From assembly GCF_003240565.2 (NCBI RefSeq), contig NZ_CP117255.1:3525501-3589500 (forward strand): a stretch of 64,000 bases of DNA. The letters run 5' to 3'. Origin of the DNA: Rhizobium tumorigenes. GTDB taxonomy: Bacteria > Pseudomonadota > Alphaproteobacteria > Rhizobiales > Rhizobiaceae. The translations under genes were made by a program, and so were the position numbers. Below are positions 20,745-29,303 of the stretch, piece after piece (positions within the stretch are counted from its first letter, which is position 1; each line of letters starts with the position of its first letter). The notes under the pieces were generated by a model that did no database searches, was not told the origin of the DNA, and worked only from the letters and a program-made list of their open reading frames with translations.

Positions 20745-20779
20745 GCGATCGAGGTCGACCCGGATCGCGTTCGAGGTCG
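20745..20779. promoter_or_regulatory. Candidate AraC-type direct-repeat operator
   Basis: GCGATCGAGGTCG (20745-20757) and GCGTTCGAGGTCG (20767-20779) match at 12 of 13 bases and start 22 bases apart, about two helical turns. AraC proteins commonly bind direct repeats at this spacing. The pair is centred in the 149-base region between the AraC-type gene and the divergent secreted-protein gene. Confidence 0.45.
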
Positions 20780-20839
20780 CGACGGACAGTGATTTTCGTG
20801 AATTTGCGCTCAGCCCGATGGCGGGACCAGGAGCACATC

Positions 20840-21547
20840 ATGAAACGAATTCTTTTGACAGGCATCGCCCTTTTCGTGGCTGCCACCATCAGCAATGCGA
20901 CACAGCCGCCGAGCTTGCCGCTGGATATTTCCGGTATCACGGCCGTGGCCATTGGCGGTGAGGCCAGTTCCCTCGACATCACCACCGCGCCGGACCGACC
21001 CTATCTGGCAACCCTGATACGTCGTCGCTCGGGCTGGTTTGCGCGGTGGAATTCGATCTGGTCCTACGATGACTGCAGTTCTTCCAGCCGAATGTGGATC
21101 GAGGGCACGCTGTTGCACATCGATGTAGGCTCATCCACCTGGTTCGGAGTGTCCGATTGCAGCTACGACATCAATCTGAATGTCAAAAAGGATGCGGCAA
21201 TCGCGATCCATCAGCAGGCGCTGAGCGCCCGACTTACCGGACAGTTCTCGGCGGTGACGATAGAATCGAAGGCCGCAGACGTCGCCCTGTCCGGCCACGC
21301 GGAAACGATTTCCGTCAACAGCGATGCGTTACGCCTGGGGATCGTCCTTGATTCGCCCGGCACGGCGCAAGCTGTCACCGTCAAGGCCCGCATGCTAGAG
21401 GCCGATCTCGACTTCTCAGCGGTACCGGAGCTTGCCTACGCCGTAACGGCAAAGGCATCCTTCGTCGACACGTCAAGACTATCCACGCCAGGAGCACCGG
21501 TCAGGCTGACGATTGCCGGCGAGTTGGTGCACGCGACGATCCGATGA
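20840..21547 (+). CDS. Secreted protein of unknown function
   Basis: The 235-residue product starts with a signal peptide (MKRILLTGIALFVAATISNA) and has no other membrane segment. The mature part is rich in short beta segments such as ARLTGQFSAVTIESKAADVA and GHAETISVNSDALRLGIVLD, resembling right-handed beta-solenoid or DUF4097-like repeats. Two cysteines flank the middle (DDCSSSSRMW and VSDCSYDINL) and could form a disulfide in the periplasm. I do not recognise the family. A GGACCAGGAG ribosome site supports ATG 20840. It is divergent from the membrane-anchored AraC gene and may be controlled by it. Confidence 0.75.
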   Translation: MKRILLTGIALFVAATISNATQPPSLPLDISGITAVAIGGEASSLDITTAPDRPYLATLIRRRSGWFARWNSIWSYDDCSSSSRMWIEGTLLHIDVGSSTWFGVSDCSYDINLNVKKDAAIAIHQQALSARLTGQFSAVTIESKAADVALSGHAETISVNSDALRLGIVLDSPGTAQAVTVKARMLEADLDFSAVPELAYAVTAKASFVDTSRLSTPGAPVRLTIAGELVHATIR

Positions 21548-21579
21548 ATGCAAGCCTCCGCCCGTTGGCGATGGTGAAC

Positions 21580-22968
21580 TCAGGCGGCTTCGTCTTGCTC
21601 GGTAAGATCCTTCAAAAAGTCGTCGCACCAGCGCACGACGTCGTGCTCGAGCAGATGCGTCATCATCCCTTGCCAGCGCTGGCGACGCTCCTCGAGCGGC
21701 ATCTCCAAGGCCCTTGCTATGGCATTGGCCGTCGCCTCGACGTCGTAGGGGTTGACGATGATTGCACCGTAAAGTTCCCGCGCTGCTCCGGCGAAGCGGG
21801 ACAACACCAGCACGCCGGGATTTTCAGGATCCTGCGCGGCGACGTATTCCTTCGCAACGAGGTTCATCCCGTCGCGCAGCGGCGTGACGAGGCCGATCTT
21901 TGCAAGCCGATAGAGGCCGGCCAGTACCGTGCGCGGGATTGAACGGTTGATGTAGCGGATCGGCACCCAGTCCACGGTGCTGATGGCGCCATTGACGCGG
22001 CCGGCCTGCTCGGCGACCATGCGCTGCATCTGCTCGTATTCCGGCACTTCCGAACGCGATTTCGGGGTGATTTGCAGATATGTAACCTTGCCCTGATGAG
22101 CGGCGTCGGCGGTGATGAAACGTTCGAATGCGTCGATACGCTGGGTAATGCCCTTCGAATAATCCAGCCGGTCGACGCCAATGATGAGGTCGCGACCTTC
22201 AACGCTTTGCCGCGCCTTACGGACCATGACGTTTGTCGCCGCCTTGGTCGCGAATTCGGCAAAGGCTGCCGTTTCGATACCTATCGAGTAATATCCGCCC
22301 TTGAACGTCCGTCCGTGCGCGCTGAACAGACCTTCACCGAGTTCGTCACCAATGCCTTCCCGACGCAGGCAGCCGGCGAAGTTCTCGAGGTCATGGTCGG
22401 TCTGGAAGCCGACAAGATCGTAGTGAGAGAGCCCGCGCATGATTTCCTCATGCACCGGCATGGTGAAGATCACATCGGCCGGCGGCCATGGGATGTGCAA
22501 GAAGAACCCGATCTTGTTCTTGAACCCCATCTGGCGCAGCTCTGCAGCCAGGGGGATGAGATGGTAGTCGTGAACCCAGATGATGTCGTCCGGCTGGATC
22601 AGCGGCGCCAGCCGGTGCGCAAAGAAGCGGTTGACGCGGAAATATCCGGCCATTTCCTTGCGCCCATATTCAGCGAGATCGAGACGGTAATGGCAGATCG
22701 GCCAAAGAACACGATTGGCAAAGCCGTGATAATATTCCTCGACGTCGGTATCTGTCAGATCCGTCAGCGCATAGGTGATCTTGCCCTGCTCATCCATGGT
22801 CAGCGGACCCGGCTCCGCATCGCCGCTGGAATTACCGGACCAGCCCATCCAGACGCCGCCTTGCGCTTCGAGCGCAATCTTCAGGGCAACCGCGAGGCCG
22901 CCTGCCGGTGCTGCACCGCCCTTTTCGGGCACGGGAACACGGTTGGAGACAATTATAAGACGGCCCAT
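21580..22968 (-). CDS. otsA: Trehalose-6-phosphate synthase
   Basis: OtsA (glycosyltransferase family 20) joins UDP-glucose and glucose-6-phosphate. The 462-residue protein has the N-terminal LIIVSNRVPVPEKGGAAPAG, the acceptor region WVHDYHLIPLAAELRQMG, the nucleotide site IIGVDRLDYSKGITQRIDAF and LRDGMNLVAKEYVAAQ. It lies 39 bases downstream of otsB on the same strand, so the two form an otsBA operon for osmoprotective trehalose synthesis. Confidence 0.96.
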   Translation of the reverse strand: MGRLIIVSNRVPVPEKGGAAPAGGLAVALKIALEAQGGVWMGWSGNSSGDAEPGPLTMDEQGKITYALTDLTDTDVEEYYHGFANRVLWPICHYRLDLAEYGRKEMAGYFRVNRFFAHRLAPLIQPDDIIWVHDYHLIPLAAELRQMGFKNKIGFFLHIPWPPADVIFTMPVHEEIMRGLSHYDLVGFQTDHDLENFAGCLRREGIGDELGEGLFSAHGRTFKGGYYSIGIETAAFAEFATKAATNVMVRKARQSVEGRDLIIGVDRLDYSKGITQRIDAFERFITADAAHQGKVTYLQITPKSRSEVPEYEQMQRMVAEQAGRVNGAISTVDWVPIRYINRSIPRTVLAGLYRLAKIGLVTPLRDGMNLVAKEYVAAQDPENPGVLVLSRFAGAARELYGAIIVNPYDVEATANAIARALEMPLEERRQRWQGMMTHLLEHDVVRWCDDFLKDLTEQDEAA

Positions 22969-23007
22969 GGGGAAAATCCCTTCAGAAATTCAGTCGGTAG
23001 TGTGTAG

Positions 23008-23802
23008 TCAGGACGCAAGCTGCGCGAGAATCTGGCGAAGAATGGCCGGAGAGGCAACGCGGCTGCGTGCCTGGGTCTCGACGCTGTCGAGGCCGATGAA
23101 CAGCGATTGCCCGCCGATGCGATTGACGGTGCGAAACATCGCTTCGTCGGTAAAGTCGTCGCCTGCCGCAAAGGCGCGCCTTCCCTTGAAAGGCGCCTCG
23201 TTCAGGAAGGCGGCGACGGCATCGCCCTTGCCGGCGCGAGCCGGGCGTATCTCGACGACCATCTTTCCGCGCTGCAGCGACCACTCCGGTCCCGCTTCCC
23301 GGAAGTAACGATCCATCATGGCTTCCACCAGATGCTGGCATTCTGGCGCAAGGCGGTAGTGGGCAGCCACGGCAGCGCCCTTGTCTTCCACGAGGACGCC
23401 GGGCCACTGGCTCGCTTCCTCCGTCATACAGCGCTTCATTTCGGTAAAGGCCGGCGTGACTGTTACCCGCTGGACATTGCCGGCGGCGTCGCGCCGCTCT
23501 GCGCCGTGCAGGCCTGCAACGGGGAACTGGAACGGATAGAATAGCGGATCAACGAATGACAGCGATCTGCCGGTTACCAAGGCCAGCGCGCCGCCAAGTT
23601 TCTTCGACAGCGCGTCAAGATCGTAGGGAAGGGAGGAAGGGACGGTGATTGAGCTTGGCGTTTCCGCCAGATCTACAAGCGTGCCGTCGATATCGAGGAA
23701 AAGCGCCCATTCGGAAGGATGGGCTGCCAAAGCCGATAGGGCTGTACTTTCCATTACCGCTGCGACGGTCGCCTCGGTTGCGGGTTGTGTTTGCTCAGAC
23801 AT
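23008..23802 (-). CDS. otsB: Trehalose-6-phosphate phosphatase
   Basis: OtsB removes phosphate from trehalose-6-phosphate. The 264-residue HAD-superfamily protein has the nucleophile motif LFLDIDGTLVDLAETPSSI, motif II ALVTGRSLSFVD, the trehalose-binding AGLHGAERRD and the metal motif AFAAGDDFTDEAMFRTVN. The first 33 residues are unconserved. It is the first gene of the otsBA pair. The 171 bases upstream, to the MFS gene, show no clear regulatory repeat. Confidence 0.95.
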   Translation of the reverse strand: MSEQTQPATEATVAAVMESTALSALAAHPSEWALFLDIDGTLVDLAETPSSITVPSSLPYDLDALSKKLGGALALVTGRSLSFVDPLFYPFQFPVAGLHGAERRDAAGNVQRVTVTPAFTEMKRCMTEEASQWPGVLVEDKGAAVAAHYRLAPECQHLVEAMMDRYFREAGPEWSLQRGKMVVEIRPARAGKGDAVAAFLNEAPFKGRRAFAAGDDFTDEAMFRTVNRIGGQSLFIGLDSVETQARSRVASPAILRQILAQLAS

Positions 23803-23973
23803 GGCTACCTACTTATGGCGCGCTTGCCTCAAGGCAAGGCCGAATTGTGGTGAACAGACATTCTTTTGCTGCGCTGCAGCATTATTTGGTTGGCGCAGTT
23901 AGCATACCACCTAACCGACGGCGCACCACAATGTCCATCGACGAGAGCGCGCTTCGAGAGCTGAACGTCGGTA

Positions 23974-25251
23974 TCACGTAGCCATCGGTACGCTTCTCGA
24001 TTGCACATATTTCGACCTGCCGGCACCCCAGCCGTTGACGGCCGCGATGAGCCCGATAGCCACAAACAGGATGGCGCAGGGGCCGAAGCTTCCCGTCCAG
24101 CTGCGAATCAGGCCGACGATCAATGGCCCGACAGCGGCGAGCAGATAGCCGACGCATTGCGCCATGCCGGAGAGATGGGCGGCAACATGGGCATCCGGCG
24201 AGCGCAGAACGATAACTGTCATGGCAACCGCAATCAGTCCGCCCTGGCCTACCCCCTGGACGACGGCCCAGAGCCAGACGGTCGAAAGCGGCGCGAACAA
24301 AAGACCGAGCAGTCCGCCGACCGCAAAAAGGCAAAGTGCGACGTTGATGATCCGCTGGTCTTTGCCGCGTACAGCCAGATGCGGCATGAAAAGGCATGAG
24401 ACAGCTTGCACCATGACCGATACCGAAACGATGCCCCCGGCAGTCATACCGTCCAGGCCCCGTTCCCGCAGGATGGGAGCCAGCCAGCCGAATACGCTGT
24501 AGGCCAGCGCCGACTGCAGGCCCATGAACAACGTTACCTGCCACGCCAGCGGATCGCGCCAGAGCCCCTCGACGCGAAACGCCGTCTTGCGCGCCCGGCT
24601 CTTAGTCGAGATCGCTTGCGGCAACCACAGGAGAGCGGTCGCCAGCGCTGGCACGGCCCAGACGGCAAGGGCAGCGCCGGTCGATCCGCCGAAAAGGCGT
24701 TCGGCCGGCAGGCTGAGGCCTGCGCCGCAGGCTGCACTGGCGCAGAGCGCCATGGTATAGAGGCCGGTCATCAACGCCGCCTTGTCCGAGAAGTCGCGCT
24801 TGACGAGGCCAGGCAGGAGAACGTTGCCAACGGCGATGCAGGCACCAGCCAGCCCCGTGCCGATAAACATAAGCGGGATAGAGCCCAGTCCGCGAAGGGC
24901 AATGCCGAGCGTCAGCAGGAAAAGGATAGCGAGCAGCGCCCTTTCGGCGCCCATGCGTTGTGCCAGTCTCGGCGCCAACGGGGAAAACAGGCCGAGGCAG
25001 AGGACCGGCACGGTGGTCAGCAGGCTGGCGCCTGTAGCCGACAGGTCGAATGTACTGCGAATCTCCGGCAGCAGCGCCGATGCGCTCGAAAACAGTCCGC
25101 GCAGATTGAAGGCGATCAGCACCAGGCTGATGCCAAGCACCAGACGCGAGCCCTTGGCGCTTGCGACCGGTTCCGGAGCATCGTCGATTTCGGCGTCAAC
25201 CAGCATTGCGGTTTCGGCGGCCAGCGTGTCACGCGAGAGGGAGACGGTCAC
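23974..25251 (-). CDS. CynX/NimT-type MFS transporter
   Basis: The 425-residue protein has about 12 membrane helices after a 30-residue cytoplasmic tail. The first is SRLVLGISLVLIAFNLRGLF, with LLPEIRSTFDLSATGASLLT and FSPLAPRLAQRMGAERALLA following, typical of the cyanate/nitroimidazole (CynX/NimT) branch of the major facilitator superfamily. The substrate cannot be inferred. It overlaps the FadR-type gene by four bases and must be expressed with it. Confidence 0.88.
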   Translation of the reverse strand: MTVSLSRDTLAAETAMLVDAEIDDAPEPVASAKGSRLVLGISLVLIAFNLRGLFSSASALLPEIRSTFDLSATGASLLTTVPVLCLGLFSPLAPRLAQRMGAERALLAILFLLTLGIALRGLGSIPLMFIGTGLAGACIAVGNVLLPGLVKRDFSDKAALMTGLYTMALCASAACGAGLSLPAERLFGGSTGAALAVWAVPALATALLWLPQAISTKSRARKTAFRVEGLWRDPLAWQVTLFMGLQSALAYSVFGWLAPILRERGLDGMTAGGIVSVSVMVQAVSCLFMPHLAVRGKDQRIINVALCLFAVGGLLGLLFAPLSTVWLWAVVQGVGQGGLIAVAMTVIVLRSPDAHVAAHLSGMAQCVGYLLAAVGPLIVGLIRSWTGSFGPCAILFVAIGLIAAVNGWGAGRSKYVQSRSVPMAT

Positions 25252-25925
25252 GAGAACAGGCTCCGATCGAGAGCGGCAATCACGGGTGCCATGAAACTCC
25301 GCACCGCCGCATCGGCCTTGTCGGGGTCGCCGGTCTCGATGGCGTCGACTATCGCTGCATGGGCCAGATGATCGGGTTCCGGCACGTCGGCGCCTATGCT
25401 GGCCTCGATGGTCTGCTGGATCGAGGCTGAGAAGAAGGCATAGATGTCGATCATCGCATCATTGCCGGAGGCGGCGATGACGGCCTGGTGAAAGGCGAGG
25501 TCACGGGCGACAAATCCGGTATCGCCTCTTCCCTGATGGGTGCCGCGCAAAGCCAGCAACTCGCGCAAGTTGGCGAGGACGGCCGGCGTATGCCGGAGTG
25601 CTGCGAGCCGTGCACCTTCGACATCCAGCGCGCACCGGGCCTCGAACCGGTCGCGCAGGCTTGCCCGCCGCGCCATGTCGAGACTATCCGTCCTGTCCAC
25701 AGACGAGCGCAGATAAGTCCCGGATCCCTGCCGCGTTTCGAGGTATCCCTGCGAGACGAGAACGCGCACCGCCTCGCGGATCGTGCCGCGGCTGACCGAC
25801 AGCATTGCCGAAAGCGCGGCCTCGTTGGGCAATTTCTCGCCCACAGACCAACGATTGGCTCGGATTTCACCGCGTATGATGTTGGCCGCGGTTTCGGCGA
25901 GGTTGCTTCGAGGGAGAGGTTGCAT
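25248..25925 (-). CDS. FadR-type GntR family regulator of the adjacent MFS gene
   Basis: The product is about 225 residues. The winged helix covers ETAANIIRGEIRANRWSVGE, LPNEAALSAMLSVSRGTIRE and AVRVLVSQGYLETRQGSGTY. The C-terminal FCD domain includes RDLAFHQAVIAASGNDAMID and a downstream histidine-rich DHLAHAAIVDAIETGD. The first available ATG (25940) overlaps the 37-bp palindrome, so ATG 25925 (MQPLPRSN) is the better start and leaves the operator in the leader. Its four-base overlap with the transporter and the palindrome suggest an autoregulated regulator-transporter operon. Confidence 0.88.
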   Translation of the reverse strand: MQPLPRSNLAETAANIIRGEIRANRWSVGEKLPNEAALSAMLSVSRGTIREAVRVLVSQGYLETRQGSGTYLRSSVDRTDSLDMARRASLRDRFEARCALDVEGARLAALRHTPAVLANLRELLALRGTHQGRGDTGFVARDLAFHQAVIAASGNDAMIDIYAFFSASIQQTIEASIGADVPEPDHLAHAAIVDAIETGDPDKADAAVRSFMAPVIAALDRSLFS

Positions 25926-25931
25926 GATTCC

Positions 25932-25968
25932 ATTAGTCATAAAGTCATCGGATGACTTTATGACTAAT
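25932..25968 (-). promoter_or_regulatory. 37-bp perfect palindrome, candidate autoregulatory FadR operator
   Basis: The 18-base arms ATTAGTCATAAAGTCATC (25932-25949) and GATGACTTTATGACTAAT (25951-25968) are exact reverse complements around a single G. Within each arm GTCAT occurs twice, nine bases apart, so two dimers could bind side by side. It lies seven bases upstream of the preferred FadR-type start, where binding would block transcription or translation. Confidence 0.8.
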
Positions 25969-26003
25969 ATGCCTCTTGCCGGCCGTCAACCCCTGTGGGC
26001 GCT

Positions 26004-26915
26004 TCAGTGGGCGGCTTTGATGAACGTGCCGTTTTGCAGTTCCTTCATCGCCTGCATGATTTCCTCGCGGCTGTTCATGACGATCGGCCCGTGCCAGGCA
26101 ACGGGCTCCTGTATCGGCTTGCCGGAAACCAGCAGGAAGCGGATACCCTCGTCACCTGCCTGCACTGTGACTTCATCGCCGCTGTCGAAGACCACCAGAG
26201 TGCGATTGCCGGACATGTCGCGAATATTCAATTCCTCGCCATCGACTTCTTTCTCGACGCGGACGCCAAAAGGCTTGGAAGCATCCCGAAACGTCCCGGA
26301 ACCGGCGAAAATATAAGCAAACGCGTTGCGATAGGTATCCACCGGCAGCCGTTTCCTGACACCCGGCGGGACGGAGACATCGAGATAGATCGGTTCGGCC
26401 GCAACGCCATCGACCGGTCCGGCCTTGCCCCAGAAATTTCCACAGATGATCCGCACAGCCGTGCCGTCATTGTCGATCACGAGGGGAATGTCCGTCGATT
26501 TGACGTCCTGGTAGCGCGGCGCGGTCATTTTCAACGCCGACGGCAGGTTCGCCCAGAGCTGGAAACCGTGCATGCGCCCGGCAAAGTCGCCCTTCGGCAT
26601 TTCCTGATGCATGATGCCACTGCCGGCCGTCATCCACTGGATGTCGCCGGCATTGAGGTCGCCGCGATTTCCGAGGCTGTCACCGTGCTCCACCGTGCCC
26701 GCCAGCACGTAGGTGATCGTCTCGATGCCGCGATGCGGATGCCAGGGAAAGCCCCTTATGTAATCGCTCGGCACATCGTTGCGGAAGTCGTCCATCATCA
26801 GGAACGGGTCGGTGAGCGAAGGATCTCCGAAGCCGAAGACGCGGTGCAGCTTGACGCCCGCACCTTCCATCGCTGGTGTTGCCACACTCTCATACTTCAC
26901 GGGACGAATGGACAT
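26004..26915 (-). CDS. Pirin family protein
   Basis: The 303-residue bicupin has the pirin N-terminal metal motif PHRGIETITYVLAGTVEHGD, with HPHRG and HGDS residues, and the segment GSGIMHQEMPKGDFAGRMHG followed by QLWANLP. The C-terminal cupin contains AFAYIFAGSGTF and LVSGKPIQEPVAWHGPIVMN. Pirins include quercetin dioxygenase-like enzymes and redox-sensing cofactors. The specific reaction here is unknown. ATG 26915 (MSIRPVK) is chosen over a GTG four codons earlier. It is on the same strand as the FadR/MFS pair but ends 36 bases before the palindrome and is probably separate. Confidence 0.92.
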   Translation of the reverse strand: MSIRPVKYESVATPAMEGAGVKLHRVFGFGDPSLTDPFLMMDDFRNDVPSDYIRGFPWHPHRGIETITYVLAGTVEHGDSLGNRGDLNAGDIQWMTAGSGIMHQEMPKGDFAGRMHGFQLWANLPSALKMTAPRYQDVKSTDIPLVIDNDGTAVRIICGNFWGKAGPVDGVAAEPIYLDVSVPPGVRKRLPVDTYRNAFAYIFAGSGTFRDASKPFGVRVEKEVDGEELNIRDMSGNRTLVVFDSGDEVTVQAGDEGIRFLLVSGKPIQEPVAWHGPIVMNSREEIMQAMKELQNGTFIKAAH

Positions 26916-27173
26916 CGCAGGCTCCACATTGCTTGATCACGCTGTCATACAACCAACCCGCCAATGTCGCGAGCTTGGGCTCAAGAACGCACCGTTCACA
27001 AAAAGAAATTGCTGCGTTGCAAAATCGTGATCTGACTTGCGTCAAAAATATGTCATGCTCAACGGCAAGCTGCGGAATCATTAAGGTTTTGTTATCCATT
27101 TCGCTCAACAATCGTCCTTGATTTCGACATTCTTCCGCCGGAGTAAAAGCAAGCGAGAATCGGAGCAGAAAGC

Positions 27174-27992
27174 ATGTGTCGCTGGGCAGCCTATTGTGGA
27201 GACCCTCTCTATCTTGAGGAGCTCGTCTCGTCGCCGGCCCACTCTCTGATCGAGCAATCTCACTGCGCCACCCGCGCCAAGACAGCGACCAACGGTGATG
27301 GTTTTGGCATCGCCTGGTATGGCGACCGGCCTGAACCCGGCCGATATCGCGACATCCTTCCGGCCTGGTCAGATTGCAATCTGAAGAGCATGGCGCGGCA
27401 GATCCGCTCGCCATTGTTTCTGGCCCATGTTCGCGCCTCCACCGGCGGCGGCACGCGCCGCGACAACTGTCATCCGTTCGTGTGGGACAACTGGTCCTTC
27501 ATGCACAATGGCCAGATTGCCGATTTCGAGCGCCTGCGCCGTCCCATGGAAGCCATGCTCGACGACGAGCTGTTCAACGCCCGCTCCGGTACGACGGACT
27601 CCGAGCTTTTGTTTTTGCTGGCGCTGCAGTTCGGTCTTTGCCGGACGCCGATGTCGGCTATGGCCGATACGATCAGCTTTGTCGAAGGCCTCGCCGAGCA
27701 CATTACCGGTACGGCCTTGGTGCGCTTCACCGCCGCCTTTTCCGATGGCAAGTCTCTTTATGCCATCCGCTATGCCACGGATCGCAAGGCACCGACGCTC
27801 TATGCCGCTCCGCTCGGCGCCGGCAAGGGCTACTGCCTCGTGTCTGAACCGCTGAACGACGACATCGACAGCTGGGCCGAGATCCCGAATGGCAGCGCCG
27901 TGACAATCACGCCTGCCGGTGTCGATGTAGGTGTTTTCCTACCTGAAAAGCGCGAAGTGGCAAAATCGGTCGAGCTGGCTATTCCGGCCTGA
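27174..27992 (+). CDS. Class II glutamine amidotransferase (YafJ/EgtC-like)
   Basis: The 272-residue product begins MCRWAAYCGDPLYLEEL, exposing the Cys2 nucleophile after Met removal. It shows GDGFGIAWYGDRPEPGRYRD, FLAHVRASTGGGTRRDNCHP and WSFMHNGQIADFERLRRPM, the canonical N-terminal nucleophile amidotransferase active site. There is no synthase domain attached, so it acts on a free glutamyl substrate or with an unidentified partner. Its 3' end overlaps the convergent coaBC gene by 14 bases. Confidence 0.93.
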   Translation: MCRWAAYCGDPLYLEELVSSPAHSLIEQSHCATRAKTATNGDGFGIAWYGDRPEPGRYRDILPAWSDCNLKSMARQIRSPLFLAHVRASTGGGTRRDNCHPFVWDNWSFMHNGQIADFERLRRPMEAMLDDELFNARSGTTDSELLFLLALQFGLCRTPMSAMADTISFVEGLAEHITGTALVRFTAAFSDGKSLYAIRYATDRKAPTLYAAPLGAGKGYCLVSEPLNDDIDSWAEIPNGSAVTITPAGVDVGVFLPEKREVAKSVELAIPA

Positions 27993-29190
27993 ACCGCTCG
28001 GCTATCAGTCCCGCCAGCTTTGCTGCAACCTCTTCCTTGCTCATCTCGGGCCACGCCTCCGTGCCTTCAGAGCTGATCAGCGTCACGCTGTTACGATGGC
28101 CGCCCATGATGCCGGTGCCGGGAGAGACATCGTTCGCCACGATAAGGTCGGCACCCTTGCGGGCAAGCTTGGCCTTGCCATTGGCGTCCACATCCTGTGT
28201 CTCTGCCGCAAAACCTATGACGAACGCAGGGCGCATAGGGTGATGGCTGATCGTCTTCAGGATGTCAGGGTTTTCGACCAGCGACAGGCTCGGCAGCGGC
28301 TGGCCTGCGACCTTCTTGAGTTTCTGGCTGGAGGCAGTTTCAACGCGCCAGTCTGCGACAGCGGCGACCATGACGGCGATGTCGGCCGGCAATGCCTTTA
28401 AAACGGACGAAAGCATCTCCTCTGCGGCCTCGACATGGATTGTCTGAACGCCCGACGGATCGGGGATCGATACCGGGCCGGACACCAGCGTCACGTCGGC
28501 GCCGAGATTGGCCAGCGCTGCCGCGATCGCATGGCCCTGACGGCCTGAAGAGCGGTTGGCAATATAGCGGACGGGGTCGATGGGCTCGTGCGTCGGGCCT
28601 GATGTGACGATTGCGGTGCGGCCTGTAAGCGGCAGTGGTCGGTCTTGAAGCCATGCTTCCACGGCGGCAACGATCTGCAGCGGTTCCGCCATGCGTCCGG
28701 TGCCGGCCTCGCGGCTTTCGGCCATTTCTCCGGCCATCGGTCCGATAAAGCGAATTCCGTCGCCCTGAAGGGTTGTCACATTGCGCGTCGTCGCTGCGTG
28801 CGACCACATCCTCGGGTTCATGGCCGGTGCCACCAGCACAGGCTTGTCTGTAGCGAGCAGGATGGTGGAGGCGAGGTCATCGGCAAGACCGTGCGCCATC
28901 TTGGCCATCAGGTCTGCGGTTGCCGGCGCCACGATCACCAGATCGCATTCACGCGCCAGGCGGATGTGGCCGACATCCTGCTCGTCCTGGCGGGAAAACA
29001 GGTCGGTGTAGACGTGGTCGGCGGCAAGCGCTCCGACAGCAAGCGGCGTGATAAACTGCTGCGCTCCGGCCGTCATCACCGGGCGCACGGACGCGCCGCG
29101 TTCACGCAGACGACGAATGAGGTCGAGGCTCTTATAGGCCGCGATACCACCGGAAATGATGAGAAGGATGCGTTTGCCCGAAAGAACCAT
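27979..29190 (-). CDS. coaBC: Bifunctional phosphopantothenoylcysteine decarboxylase/phosphopantothenate-cysteine ligase
   Basis: CoaBC adds cysteine to 4'-phosphopantothenate and decarboxylates the product in coenzyme A synthesis. The 403-residue protein has the FMN-binding CoaC half (RILLIISGGIAAYKSLDLIR, then VLVAPAMNPRMWSHAATTRN with the PxMNxxMW motif). The CoaB half contains VTSGPTHEPIDPVRYIANRS and VMVAAVADWRVETASSQKLK. ATG 29190 gives the standard N-terminus. A J-domain gene lies 113 bases upstream on the same strand. Confidence 0.96.
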   Translation of the reverse strand: MVLSGKRILLIISGGIAAYKSLDLIRRLRERGASVRPVMTAGAQQFITPLAVGALAADHVYTDLFSRQDEQDVGHIRLARECDLVIVAPATADLMAKMAHGLADDLASTILLATDKPVLVAPAMNPRMWSHAATTRNVTTLQGDGIRFIGPMAGEMAESREAGTGRMAEPLQIVAAVEAWLQDRPLPLTGRTAIVTSGPTHEPIDPVRYIANRSSGRQGHAIAAALANLGADVTLVSGPVSIPDPSGVQTIHVEAAEEMLSSVLKALPADIAVMVAAVADWRVETASSQKLKKVAGQPLPSLSLVENPDILKTISHHPMRPAFVIGFAAETQDVDANGKAKLARKGADLIVANDVSPGTGIMGGHRNSVTLISSEGTEAWPEMSKEEVAAKLAGLIAERFRPE

Positions 29191-29303
29191 CGTCTGAACC
29201 TGTCGCCTGGGTTGTTCACAACACCTAGGGCTTCGACTGGCAACATGCAATCTTCGCCAGAGACGGGGAAGAGACCTGTAGCGTCAAAGCTCGCGGGCTC
29301 GTA

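Noticed and set aside
23882..24544. 220-codon open frame on the minus strand at the end of the MFS gene
   Set aside because: It lies in another frame of the MFS gene and is rich in Arg, Cys and Gly without domain features.
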